Shown: piece by piece, positions 1 to 8,157 of the stretch
Numbering within the stretch: the first letter of the stretch is position 1
Layout of the letters: the number at the start of each line of letters is the position of its first letter
Origin: Pseudomonadota bacterium
GTDB lineage: Bacteria; Pseudomonadota; Alphaproteobacteria; Acetobacterales; Acetobacteraceae
Reading direction: 5' to 3'
NCBI GenBank assembly: GCA_021808185.1
Contig: JAKBCB010000002.1
Coordinates: forward strand, 1-35,785
Length of the DNA stretch: 35,785 nucleotides
Notes under the pieces: generated by a model
Databases searched by the model: none
What the model was told of the DNA's origin: nothing
What the model saw: only the letters and a program-made list of their open reading frames with translations
Made by a program: the position numbers and the translations under genes

Positions 1-1
1 G

Positions 2-448
2 ACGGCGGTCCTGTTGTGGTTCGTGTTCGAGTATCTGCCCCTCGGTCGCCGGCTGCTGTTCGTCGGCCGCGGCAGAGAAGTGGCGCGGCTGAACGGAATC
101 GCGGTGGATCGCGTGCGCGCGGGGGCGCTGATCGCCTCCGGGGTGATGGCCTCGATGGCGGGGATTGTCTATGCGGGCGTGCTGGGATCGGCGGATCCCT
201 CGTCTGGCCTGAACTTCCTGCTGCCTGCCTTCGCGGCGGCATTCCTTGGCGCCACGACGATCATGCCCGGGCGCTTCAACCCGTGGGGTGCGATCGTCGC
301 CACGTATTTCCTGGCGACCGGAATCACCGGTCTGTCCATGCTGGGCATCCCGCTGTGGGTGACCAACGTGTTCAATGGCGGCGCGCTGATCGTCGCCGTT
401 GTCGTCTCCCAACTCACCCGCGGACGGGAGGCGTCGGATATCGGATGA
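2..448 (+). CDS. ABC transporter permease, C-terminal part (partial at window edge)
   Basis: The reading frame is open from the first codon of the window to TGA at 446-448, so the N-terminus lies outside. The visible 148 codons look like the C-terminal half of an RbsC/BPD_transp_2-type permease. They include a charged cytoplasmic loop (GREVARLNGIAVDRVR), then hydrophobic segments around ASGVMASMAGIVYAG, FLLPAFAAAFLGATT and LIVAVVVSQL, with the family-typical stretch FNPWGAIVATYFLATGITGLSMLG. This family forms the membrane channel of importers for sugars, nucleosides or related small molecules. A 66-nt gap with a ribosome binding site separates it from the hydantoinase genes on the same strand, so it probably imports the substrate of that pathway. 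The substrate cannot be read from the sequence. Confidence 0.8.
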   Translation, partial: TAVLLWFVFEYLPLGRRLLFVGRGREVARLNGIAVDRVRAGALIASGVMASMAGIVYAGVLGSADPSSGLNFLLPAFAAAFLGATTIMPGRFNPWGAIVATYFLATGITGLSMLGIPLWVTNVFNGGALIVAVVVSQLTRGREASDIG

Positions 449-514
449 GCCGCCTCGACCGCATCTTCGCCTAGGACCAAAGCGCGCGCAGTCGCGACAG
501 GAGGAAACAGCTTC

Positions 515-2596
515 ATGGCTCACAACAGCGCCTACCGACTTGGTGTCGATGTCGGCGGCACGTTTACCGACCTGCTTCTGATCGAGGAAGGCAGCGGGCG
601 CACCTTCCGCGCGAAGGTGCCCTCCACGCCGGAGGATTCATCGAAGGGCGTGCTGAACGGCATCGCCCGGCTCTGCGAGCAGAACGCCATCTCGCCCTCG
701 CTTATCCATCAGGTGATGCATGGCACGACGGTCGCGACCAACACCGTGCTCACCTCCTCGGGCGCGCGCGTCGGGCTGGTCGCCACGAAGGGCTTCCGGC
801 AGGTGCTGCAAATCGACCGCTCGTACGTCCCAGGTGGGCTGGGCGGCTGGGTGATCTGGAACAAGCGGCCGCCGCTGGCGCCGCTGGAGCTGACCATCGA
901 GGCCGATGAGCGCATGGGGCCGCGCGGCGAGGTGGTCGCAGCGCTGGATGAGGACGACCTGCGCGCGAAGCTGCGCGCACTCGCGACGCGCGGGGTGGAG
1001 GCGCTGACGGTTTCGCTGTTCAACGCTTACGCCAATGGCGCGCACGAGCGCCGCGTGCGCGAGATCGCCGAGGCGGAAATGCCGGGCGTTCCGGTCTCGA
1101 TCTCCTCCGAGGTGATCCCGGAGATGTACGAGTACGAGCGGACGGAGACGACGGTCGTCAACTCCTACATCCGTCCCGTGGTCGCGAAGTACATCCACAA
1201 TCTGCACACCGAACTCGCCGCGCGCATGGGGTCGGTGAAACTGCACGTGCTGCGCTCGGACGGTGGATTGAGCGCGGTGGAGGCGGCGCAGACCACGCCG
1301 GTCAACCTGCTGCTGTCGGGGCCGGCGGGCGGCGTGTCCGGCGCGCTGTGGATCGCGCGGCAGGGCGGGTTCGAGAACCTGCTGACCTTCGACATGGGTG
1401 GCACGTCCACCGATGTCGCGCTGATCCAGAACGGCAAGCCGCAGATCCGGCGCGAGACGCGCGTGGGCGACGTGGCGGTGCGGGCGTCGTCGATCGACGT
1501 ACGCACGGTGGGCGCGGGCGGCGGTTCGATCGCGTATGTACCGGACCTGACCAAGGCGCTGCGGGTCGGCCCGAAATCCGCGGGCGCCGTGCCGGGACCG
1601 GCCGCCTACGCCAAGGGCGGCACGGAGCCGACGGTGACGGATGCGAATGTCGTGCTTGGCTACCTGCCGTCGGACTCGCAGCTTGGCGGCGATATGGCGA
1701 TCGACCGGGGTCTGGCGGAAGCCGCCGTGCAGCGCGTGGCCGATGCGCTCGGTCTGCCGCTGATGACGGCCGCCGAAGGCATCATCGACATCGTCAACGA
1801 GAACATGTTCGGCGCGCTGCGGCTGGTCTCGGTGGAGCGCGGCTACGATCCGCGCGATTTCGCGCTGGTCGCGTTCGGCGGCGCCGGACCGCTGCATGCC
1901 AATGCGCTCGGCAAGCTGATGGGAAGCTGGCCGGTGATCGTGCCGCCCGCGCCGGGCGTGCTGTGCGCCTATGGCGATGCCACCACGCGCATCCGCGACG
2001 AGGCGAGCCAGACCTTCGTCCGGCGCTTCGTCGACACGTCCGACGCGGAGGTCGGCGACATCCTCGACCAACTCGCCAGCAATGCCGCGGCGACGCTGGT
2101 GACCGAGGGCGTGCCGGCGGAGGAGCACAGCGTCGGCTTCCAGATCGATCTGCGCTATCACGGACAGGGCATGCTGCTGACGCTGGATTTGGATTCCGAC
2201 TCGTTCCGCGCCGGCGGGCTGGCCGGGGTGGCGAGGGAATTCGATGCGCTGCACACGCAGCTTTTCACCTTCGCGCTCGACGTGCCGCATGAGCTGGTGA
2301 CGCTGCGCGCGATCGTGCAGGGCCGTGCGCCGCAGGTGGCCGCGGAGACGCTGGCGAGCGGCGGGCCGACCCCGTCGCCCGATGCGCTGGTGGCGCAAAC
2401 CAGGATCTACGTCTCCGGCGGATGGCTTGACGCGGGTGTGTATGACCGGCCGAAGCTGGCCAGCGGTAACCGCATCGAAGGTCCTGCCATCATCACGCAG
2501 ATGGACTCAACCACGCTGATCCTGCCGGGGCATCATGGCACCGTCGATGCCGTCGGCAACATCCTCATCCGCCCGACCGAAGCAGCCGGCGTTTGA
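515..2596 (+). CDS. Hydantoinase/oxoprolinase family protein, subunit A (HyuA-type)
   Basis: This 693-residue protein starts at ATG 515, 10 nt after AGGAGG (499-504). The N-terminal Hydant_A_N signature GVDVGGTFTD (residues 10-19) and HGTTVATNTVL are followed by the ATP-binding Hydantoinase_A core with LLLSGPAGGVSGALW and LLTFDMGGTSTDVALI. The length matches family A subunits. Members use ATP to open cyclic amides or imides (N-methylhydantoin, 5-oxoproline) or to carboxylate ketones, always with a B subunit, which follows here with only about 17 nt between stop and preferred start. Neighbouring amidohydrolase, lyase and hydratase genes favour ring opening over ketone carboxylation, since no third carboxylase subunit is seen. 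The substrate is not determined. Confidence 0.9.
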   Translation: MAHNSAYRLGVDVGGTFTDLLLIEEGSGRTFRAKVPSTPEDSSKGVLNGIARLCEQNAISPSLIHQVMHGTTVATNTVLTSSGARVGLVATKGFRQVLQIDRSYVPGGLGGWVIWNKRPPLAPLELTIEADERMGPRGEVVAALDEDDLRAKLRALATRGVEALTVSLFNAYANGAHERRVREIAEAEMPGVPVSISSEVIPEMYEYERTETTVVNSYIRPVVAKYIHNLHTELAARMGSVKLHVLRSDGGLSAVEAAQTTPVNLLLSGPAGGVSGALWIARQGGFENLLTFDMGGTSTDVALIQNGKPQIRRETRVGDVAVRASSIDVRTVGAGGGSIAYVPDLTKALRVGPKSAGAVPGPAAYAKGGTEPTVTDANVVLGYLPSDSQLGGDMAIDRGLAEAAVQRVADALGLPLMTAAEGIIDIVNENMFGALRLVSVERGYDPRDFALVAFGGAGPLHANALGKLMGSWPVIVPPAPGVLCAYGDATTRIRDEASQTFVRRFVDTSDAEVGDILDQLASNAAATLVTEGVPAEEHSVGFQIDLRYHGQGMLLTLDLDSDSFRAGGLAGVAREFDALHTQLFTFALDVPHELVTLRAIVQGRAPQVAAETLASGGPTPSPDALVAQTRIYVSGGWLDAGVYDRPKLASGNRIEGPAIITQMDSTTLILPGHHGTVDAVGNILIRPTEAAGV

Positions 2597-2598
2597 GC

Positions 2599-2603
2599 AG
2601 GAG
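2599..2603 (+). promoter_or_regulatory. Ribosome binding site deciding the subunit B start
   Basis: AGGAG lies 10 nt upstream of ATG 2614. A TTG at 2593 in the same frame overlaps the subunit A stop codon but has no comparable site before it, so ATG 2614 is preferred. Confidence 0.6.
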
Positions 2604-2613
2604 CACACCGCAC

Positions 2614-4506
2614 ATGCCCGCCCGCATCATCGAGACGAACAAAACCCCGTTCGACGCCAGCGTCCCGCTCGACCCGATCACGCTCGACATCGTTGAGAAC
2701 GCACTGCGCAACGCGCGCAAGGAGATGGACGCAGTGCTGTTCCGCACTGCCATGTCGCCCGGCATCCGCGAGCAGCACGATGCCTTCCCCCTGATCGCCA
2801 ACCAGGAAGGCAAGATGGTGGTCGGCCAGTTCGGCAGCTTCATCTGGGGCTTCCTGCAAGGCTATGACGGCACCATCGAGGAAGGCGATATCTTCCTGAC
2901 GAACGATCCGTATTCGGTCTCCGGCGCCATCAGCCACCTGAACGACTGGCTGACCCTGATGCCGATCTTCCGCGACGGGCGGCTGGTCGCCTGGGCCGCG
3001 ATGTTCGGCCACATGACCGATGTCGGCGGCAAGGTTCCCGGCTCCCTGCCCACCGATGCCGCGATGATCTACGAGGAAGGCATCCAGATCCCGCCGGTGA
3101 AGATCTACCGCAAGGGTGAGTTGCAGAAGGATCTGCTGGATCTGCTCGTGCATAACTGCCGGCTGCCCGAGTGGAACCGCGCCGACTTCTTCGCCATCGT
3201 CGCGGCACTGCGCCTGGCCGAGCGGCGCGTGTTCGAGATCTGCGACCGCTTCGGCGAGGATCGCTTCGTCGCCGCCATGCGCGAGATGCTCGACCGCAAC
3301 AAGCGGGCGATGAGCGCGATCATGCAGATGGTGATCCCGGAGAAGAAGCAGTATTTCGAGGACTATGTGGACGATGACGGCACCGGGTACGGGCCGTACA
3401 AGATCGCGTGCTCGCTGTGGCGCGAAGGCGACCACGTGACCTTCGACTTCACCGGCACCGATCCGCAATCCCCAAGCTCCATCAACTTTTTCTTGAACGA
3501 AGAAATGTTCAAGATGTTCGTTGGCGCCATCTTCATCAACATCTTCGACCCGCAGATCCTGTTCAACGACGGGTTCTACGACCTGTTCACCGTCATCATC
3601 CCGCCGGGCTGCCTGCTGAAGCCGCGCAAGCCGGCGGCGCTGTCCACGCGCACGCACATGCTGGCGCGCATCTTCGACATCATGGGCGGGCTGCTCGGCC
3701 AGGGCGCGCCGGAGGCGTTGAACGCCGCCGGGTTCTCCGACAGTCCGCACCTGATGTATTCGGGCTTCGACGAAAAGGGCGAGTGGTACCAGCTGTTCCA
3801 GATCGGCTTCGGCGGCATCCCCGGCCGCCCGGCCGGCGACGGCCCGGATGGGCATTCGCTGTGGCCGGAATTCATGAACGTGCCGAACGAGTTCCTGGAG
3901 AGCTACTTCCCACTGCGCATCGTGCACTACGAGAGCATCGCCGATTCCGGTGGCCCCGGGCTGCATCGCGGCGGCAACGGCATCTCGATGGGGTACATGT
4001 TCCTCGAAGCCGGGCAGATCTCCATCCACGATTGCCGCTGGCTCACGCATCCCTGGGGCGTCAACGGCGGGCTGCCGGCGGCGCGCTCGTCGAAGATCAT
4101 GGTGCGCGCGGACGGCTCGCGCGAAATCCTGCCCTCCAAGTGCGACCGGATCGCGGTGGCCCCTGGCGACGTGCTGCACTTCAACACCTGGGGCGGCGGC
4201 GGCTGGGGCGACCCGCTGAAGCGGCCGGCCGATCTGGTGGCGCAGGATGTCGCGCGCGGCCTCGTCAGCATGGACGGGGCGCGGCGCTACGGCGTCGTGG
4301 TCGATGCCGATGGCGTGCTGGACACGGCGGCGAGCGAGGCGCTGCGCGCCAGCATGGCGGCCACGCGCGGGCCGGTGCAGCTGTTCGACCGTGGCGGCAC
4401 GCTGGAAGAACTCATGGCGCGCTGCAAGGAGGAAACCGGGTTGGAGCCGCCCAAGCCGCCGCGCTTCCAGTCCTGGCCGATGCAGCGCCGCCAGAACGCC
4501 GCCTGA
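2614..4506 (+). CDS. Hydantoinase/oxoprolinase family protein, subunit B (HyuB-type)
   Basis: A 630-residue Hydantoinase_B protein. The N-terminal family signature LDPITLDIVENALRNARKEM is followed by a conserved block (MSPGIREQHDAFPLIA) and by NDPYSVSGAISHLNDW. A glycine-rich C-terminal segment, FNTWGGGGWGDPLKRP, is typical of HyuB/acetone-carboxylase-alpha-like proteins. It should form the catalytic heteromer with the preceding A subunit. The gene is followed 18 nt later by the amidohydrolase gene, an arrangement known from N-methylhydantoinase/N-carbamoylsarcosine amidase and related imide-degrading operons. Nothing appears truncated. The exact ring substrate is unknown. Confidence 0.9.
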   Translation: MPARIIETNKTPFDASVPLDPITLDIVENALRNARKEMDAVLFRTAMSPGIREQHDAFPLIANQEGKMVVGQFGSFIWGFLQGYDGTIEEGDIFLTNDPYSVSGAISHLNDWLTLMPIFRDGRLVAWAAMFGHMTDVGGKVPGSLPTDAAMIYEEGIQIPPVKIYRKGELQKDLLDLLVHNCRLPEWNRADFFAIVAALRLAERRVFEICDRFGEDRFVAAMREMLDRNKRAMSAIMQMVIPEKKQYFEDYVDDDGTGYGPYKIACSLWREGDHVTFDFTGTDPQSPSSINFFLNEEMFKMFVGAIFINIFDPQILFNDGFYDLFTVIIPPGCLLKPRKPAALSTRTHMLARIFDIMGGLLGQGAPEALNAAGFSDSPHLMYSGFDEKGEWYQLFQIGFGGIPGRPAGDGPDGHSLWPEFMNVPNEFLESYFPLRIVHYESIADSGGPGLHRGGNGISMGYMFLEAGQISIHDCRWLTHPWGVNGGLPAARSSKIMVRADGSREILPSKCDRIAVAPGDVLHFNTWGGGGWGDPLKRPADLVAQDVARGLVSMDGARRYGVVVDADGVLDTAASEALRASMAATRGPVQLFDRGGTLEELMARCKEETGLEPPKPPRFQSWPMQRRQNAA

Positions 4507-4524
4507 CGCGAGGGAGAGAACGAC

Positions 4525-5058
4525 GTGGCCGAGAACCTCGACGCGAACTATGCCCGTGCCGGATATCACCACCGGCTCGGCTTCGGCCGGAAGCCGGCGC
4601 TGATTCTGATCGACTTCGTGCAGGCATATTACGAGGAAGGCTCGCCGCTGTACGCGGGCGTGGAGGACTGCCTGGCCTCCGCGCTGCGCGTGCTGGACGT
4701 GGCGCGCAGGATCGGCATCCTGCGCGTCTTCACCAACGTCGTCTATCGGCCGGGCGGCGTGGATGGCGGCGTGTTCTACCGCAAGGTGCCTGCTCTCGCC
4801 TGCATGCAGGCGGGCAACCCCCTGGGCCAATGGCCGCGCGGGGTGGCGCCGCGCGAGGATGAGCTGGTGATCTCCAAGCAGTATCCTTCGGCGTTCTTCG
4901 GCACATCGCTCGCGGCGACGCTGACCGCGAGCGGCGTCGATACGCTGGTGATCACCGGCATCACCACCAGCGGCTGCGTGCGCGCGACCTGCGTCGATAC
5001 GGTCAGCCACGGCTTCATCCCGATCGTCGTGCGCGAGGCGGTCGGCTCTATGACATGA
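4525..5058 (+). CDS. Isochorismatase-family cysteine amidohydrolase with altered C-terminus
   Basis: GTG start at 4525 after AGGGAGAG; 177 residues. The cysteine-hydrolase triad is present: Asp30 (ALILIDF), Lys118 (ISKQYPSAFFGT) and Cys151 (TTSGCVRATCVD). The closest recognisable subfamily is N-carbamoylsarcosine amidase/maleamate amidohydrolase, which remove a terminal amide or carbamoyl group as NH3. Homologues continue after EAVG with a DR..P.PHEANLFD motif and a tail like MNAKYADVVSE. Here the protein stops four codons after EAVG (SMT then TGA), while the expected tail is encoded in another frame at 5046-5126. This looks like a deletion of about 31 nt. The triad is intact, so some activity is possible, but the missing segment is normally conserved. 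Products of the HyuAB step are the likely substrates by position. Confidence 0.85.
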   Translation: MAENLDANYARAGYHHRLGFGRKPALILIDFVQAYYEEGSPLYAGVEDCLASALRVLDVARRIGILRVFTNVVYRPGGVDGGVFYRKVPALACMQAGNPLGQWPRGVAPREDELVISKQYPSAFFGTSLAATLTASGVDTLVITGITTSGCVRATCVDTVSHGFIPIVVREAVGSMT

Positions 5059-5126
5059 ACGCGAAATATGCCGACGTGGTCAGCGAGACCGAGGCGATCG
5101 CGGCACTGGAAGGGTTTGCACGATGA
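5046..5126 (+). pseudogene. Out-of-frame remnant of the amidohydrolase C-terminus
   Basis: Read from 5046, the DNA encodes LYDMNAKYADVVSE followed by TEAIAALEGFAR and TGA at 5124-5126. This is the standard C-terminal tail of the N-carbamoylsarcosine/maleamate amidase group, but it is one frame away from the upstream gene. The TGA overlaps the next gene's ATG at 5123 as ATGA, the usual translational coupling. This indicates that the intact ancestor ended here. Confidence 0.75.
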
Positions 5127-5983
5127 AGGCGTTGAAGCCGTTGCTGACGAAGGGTGCGTTGCTGGTCGCGCCCGGCGTGTTCGACATGATCTCGGCGCGT
5201 ATCGCCGATCGGCTCGGTTTTGCGGCACTCTACATGACCGGCTACGGCACGGTCGCCTCCTCGCTCGGCCTGCCGGACGCGGGGCTCGCGAGTTACACGG
5301 AGATGGTTTCCCGCGTGACGGCGATCGCGGGCGGCACCGCGACACCGGTGATCGCGGACGCCGACACCGGGTTCGGCGGGCTGCTGAACGTCGAGCGCAC
5401 CGTGCGCGGCTACGAGGCGGCGGGGGCGGCGGCGATCCAGATCGAGGATCAGGTGTTTCCGAAGAAGTGCGGCCACACCCCCGGCCGGCAGGTGATCCCG
5501 GCCGAGGACATGGCGCGCAAGATCCGCGTGGCACGCGAGGCGCGCGACAGCGCCGAGTTCCTCATCATCGCCCGCACCGACGCGCGCACCGCGCACGGCA
5601 TCGACGAGGCGCTGCGGCGCGCCGACCTCTATGCCCGCGCGGGCGCCGACATCCTGTTCGTGGAAAGCCCGGAAAGCGAGGAGGAGATGCGGCGCATCTG
5701 CGCCAGCTTCGACCTGCCCTGCCTTGCCAACATGGTCGAGGGCGGGCGCACGCCGGTGCTGACGCGCGAGGCGCTGATCGAGATCGGCTACCGCATCGCG
5801 ATCTTCCCCGCCACCGGATTCCTCGCCACTGCCGCTGCGCTGACGCACGCCTACGAGACGCTGCGCACGCACGGGTCGAGCGCGGGGCAGTCGCTCGATC
5901 TGTTCGCGTTCGCCGAGATGAACCGGCTGATGGGCTTCGAGCGGGTCTGGCAGTTCGAGCGCGACCACGCGGAAACGCCGTAA
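5123..5983 (+). CDS. Isocitrate lyase/PEP mutase family C-C lyase (dimethylmalate- or methylisocitrate-lyase-like)
   Basis: A 286-residue TIM-barrel protein of the ICL/PEPM superfamily. Visible signatures are LLVAPGVFDMISARIADRLG near the N-terminus, TGYGTVASSLGLPDAG, the metal-binding strand VIADADTGFGG, and the KKCGH catalytic loop (FPKKCGHTPG). The loop cysteine is found in lyases such as methylisocitrate lyase and 2,3-dimethylmalate lyase and is absent from PEP mutases, so cleavage of a 2-hydroxy-dicarboxylate to pyruvate or a glyoxylate-type product plus a second acid is more likely than phosphonate chemistry. It is followed by LeuC/LeuD-like hydratase genes, the same pairing as dimethylmaleate hydratase and dimethylmalate lyase in nicotinate fermentation. 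Oxaloacetate decarboxylase-like activity is an alternative. Confidence 0.85.
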   Translation: MKALKPLLTKGALLVAPGVFDMISARIADRLGFAALYMTGYGTVASSLGLPDAGLASYTEMVSRVTAIAGGTATPVIADADTGFGGLLNVERTVRGYEAAGAAAIQIEDQVFPKKCGHTPGRQVIPAEDMARKIRVAREARDSAEFLIIARTDARTAHGIDEALRRADLYARAGADILFVESPESEEEMRRICASFDLPCLANMVEGGRTPVLTREALIEIGYRIAIFPATGFLATAAALTHAYETLRTHGSSAGQSLDLFAFAEMNRLMGFERVWQFERDHAETP

Positions 5984-6009
5984 CGGGACCATCGGGGAGG
6001 GCAGGGCGG

Positions 6010-7416
6010 GTGGGCGGCAGCACGCTGTACGACAAGGTATGGGCCGGTCATGTCGTCAAGCGCGACGACGACGGGTCGTGCCTGCTCTATGTCGATCGTC
6101 ATCTGGTCCAGGAAGTCTCCAGCCCGCAGGCCTTCGCCGGCCTGATCGCGCGGGGGCGGCGGGTTCGGCGGCCGGAGGCGCATCTGGCGGTCGCGGACCA
6201 CGCGGTGCCGACCAGCGGACGGGACCGTCCGCTGCCGGATGGGCTGGCCGCGCGGCAGGTGGCCCGGCTGGAGGAGAACGCGGCGCGCTTCGGCATCCCC
6301 TATATCCCGCTGCGCGATGCGCGGCACGGCATCGTGCATGTGATCGGGCCGGAACGCGGCTTCACGCTGCCCGGCATCACGCTGGTCTGCGGCGACAGCC
6401 ACACCTGCACGCATGGCGCGTTCGGCGCCATCGCCTTCGGCATCGGCAGCAGCGAGTGCGAGATGGTGCTGGCGACGCAATGCCTGCGCCAGATGCCGCA
6501 GCGCCGCATGCGCGTCCTGCTGCACGGGCGGCCGGGGCCGGGCGTGGCGGTGAAGGATCTCGTGCTGGCGCTGATCGCGCGCATCGGCGTCGGGGGGGCC
6601 GTGGGGCATGCCGTGGAGTTCGCGGGCGCGGCGGTGGCGGCCATGTCGATGGACGCCCGCATGACCCTGTGCAACATGACCATCGAGGCCGGCGCCCGGA
6701 TCGGCATGATCGCGCCGGACGACACCACCTTCGCGTATCTGGAAGGCCGCCCCATGGCCCCGCGCGGGGCGTTGTGGGAGCGGGCACTCGACCACTGGCG
6801 CGGCTTGCCGAGCGATCCCGGCGCGGTGTTCGATCGCGAGGTGAGCCTGGACGCGGGCACGCTCGCGCCATACGTCACCTGGGGCACGACGCCGGAAGAA
6901 GCCGCGCCGGTGACGGCCCATATCCCCGACCCCGCCGCCGAGCCGGACCCGGACCGGCGTGCCCGCATGCGGCGCAGCCTCGCCTACATGGACCTGCGCC
7001 CCGGCACGGCGTTGCAGGACGTGGCGATCGACCGGGTGTTCATCGGCTCCTGCACCAACGGACGGCTGGAGGATCTGCGCGCCGCCGCCGCCGTCGTGGC
7101 CGGGCGGCACGTCGATTCTCGCGTGCAGGCGATGGTCGTGCCCGGGTCCGCCGCGGTCCGCGCGGCGGCGGAGGCCGAGGGCCTGGACCGCGTGTTTCGG
7201 GACGCCGGCTTTGCCTGGCGGGAGGCGGGGTGTTCGATGTGCGTGGCCATGAACGATGACCGGCTGGCACCGGGCGAACGTTGCGCCTCCACCTCCAACC
7301 GCAATTTCGAGGGGCGGCAGGGCGCGGGCGGACGCACGCACTTGATGAGCCCCGCGATGGCCGCCGCCGCATCCCTGACCGGGCATCTGACCGACGTGCG
7401 GGAGCTGGCGCGGTGA
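6010..7416 (+). CDS. Aconitase-family hydratase large subunit (LeuC/DmdA-like)
   Basis: GTG start at 6010, after a purine-rich stretch ending gggagggcaggg; 468 residues, the usual LeuC length. An upstream extension of the open frame is only the shadow of the lyase gene. Signatures are VADHAVPTS, GDSHTCTHGAFGAIAFGIG, the first [4Fe-4S] ligand in FIGSCTNGRLEDLR, and the paired ligands in AGCSMC, followed by RCASTSNRNFEGRQG. The enzyme would hydrate or isomerise a dicarboxylate together with the next gene's product, overlapping it by 4 nt (GTGA). True leucine biosynthesis is possible, but leuB/leuA are not adjacent and the lyase/amidase neighbours point to a catabolic paralogue such as dimethylmaleate, maleate or citraconate hydratase. 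Confidence 0.9.
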   Translation: MGGSTLYDKVWAGHVVKRDDDGSCLLYVDRHLVQEVSSPQAFAGLIARGRRVRRPEAHLAVADHAVPTSGRDRPLPDGLAARQVARLEENAARFGIPYIPLRDARHGIVHVIGPERGFTLPGITLVCGDSHTCTHGAFGAIAFGIGSSECEMVLATQCLRQMPQRRMRVLLHGRPGPGVAVKDLVLALIARIGVGGAVGHAVEFAGAAVAAMSMDARMTLCNMTIEAGARIGMIAPDDTTFAYLEGRPMAPRGALWERALDHWRGLPSDPGAVFDREVSLDAGTLAPYVTWGTTPEEAAPVTAHIPDPAAEPDPDRRARMRRSLAYMDLRPGTALQDVAIDRVFIGSCTNGRLEDLRAAAAVVAGRHVDSRVQAMVVPGSAAVRAAAEAEGLDRVFRDAGFAWREAGCSMCVAMNDDRLAPGERCASTSNRNFEGRQGAGGRTHLMSPAMAAAASLTGHLTDVRELAR

Positions 7417-8030
7417 GCGGCTGGACCCGTCTGGAGGGGCTGGCCGCTCCGCTGCCTGCCAACGACATCGACACCGATGTGATTTTTCCCGCCCGCTACC
7501 TGCTGCTGCTGGAGAAGCAGGGCCTCGGCCGCTACCTGTTCCACGGCCACCGCTTTGGCCGCGATGGCAGCCCGCTTGCGGACTTCGTGCTGAACCGGCC
7601 GCCGTACGACAGGGCGCGGTTCCTGGTGGCGGGGGCCAATTTCGGCTGCGGCTCCAGCCGCGAACACGCGGTGTGGGCGCTTGCCGATTTCGGCATCGGC
7701 TGCGTGATCGCGCGCGGCTTCGGGGAGATATTCGCCGCGAACTGCGCGCGCAACGGCGTGCTGGCGCTGCGGCTGGAGGACGACGCGCACGCCCACGCGA
7801 TGGCGGCGGCCCGGGCGGGCGAGACGTTCGCCGTCGATCTCGCCGCGCGGACGCTGGCATGCGGGGACATCCTGGTCCCCTTCGACATCGATACCCGCGT
7901 GCGCCGGGCGCTGATGCAGGGGCTCGACGAGATCGGCTTCACCGAGGCGGACGACATGACGGATATCGCGCGCTTCGAGGACCAGCGGAAGGACCGCTTG
8001 CCGTGGCTGTTCCAGGACATCGTGCCATGA
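7413..8030 (+). CDS. Aconitase-family hydratase small subunit (LeuD/DmdB-like)
   Basis: GTG start at 7413 overlapping the large-subunit stop; 205 residues, the normal LeuD length. Family marks are ANDIDTDVIFPARYL near the N-terminus, then GANFGCGSSREHAVWAL and IARGFGEIFAANCARNGVL, which form the swivelling domain that completes the active site. The C-terminus has the LeuD-like run of acidic residues and PWLFQDIVP. It works only with the large subunit. It is the last gene of the + strand catabolic operon and is followed by a bidirectional hairpin. Confidence 0.9.
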   Translation: MSGWTRLEGLAAPLPANDIDTDVIFPARYLLLLEKQGLGRYLFHGHRFGRDGSPLADFVLNRPPYDRARFLVAGANFGCGSSREHAVWALADFGIGCVIARGFGEIFAANCARNGVLALRLEDDAHAHAMAAARAGETFAVDLAARTLACGDILVPFDIDTRVRRALMQGLDEIGFTEADDMTDIARFEDQRKDRLPWLFQDIVP

Positions 8031-8126
8031 GCGCGGAGTCCGCATCGAGCAGGAGCGTGGTTCCCGCACCATCGTTGCCGGCATGGGCCGAATCGACGTC
8101 TGTAACGCGTGGCTGACACGGTTTCC

Positions 8127-8152
8127 GCGTCGGCGGGGCCACCCGCCGACGC
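8127..8152. terminator. Bidirectional hairpin between convergent operons
   Basis: Perfect 11-bp arms GCGTCGGCGGG (8127-8137) and CCCGCCGACGC (8142-8152) with a 4-nt loop. It lies between the + strand hydratase genes (end 8030) and the - strand DUF2177 gene (stop at 8158). There is no clear T-tract, so termination efficiency is unknown. Confidence 0.7.
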
Positions 8153-8157
8153 ACGCT

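Noticed and set aside
2533..5010. An 825-codon open frame on the - strand across hyuB
   Set aside because: It is antisense to well-supported hyuA/hyuB/amidase genes, has His/Arg/Ala-rich low-complexity composition and no recognisable domain. Such frames are expected in GC-rich DNA.
6010..7416. Leucine biosynthesis leuC/leuD as the certain identity
   Set aside because: No leuA, leuB or other leucine gene is adjacent, and the neighbours are catabolic. The family is certain, the pathway is not, so no gene symbol was given.
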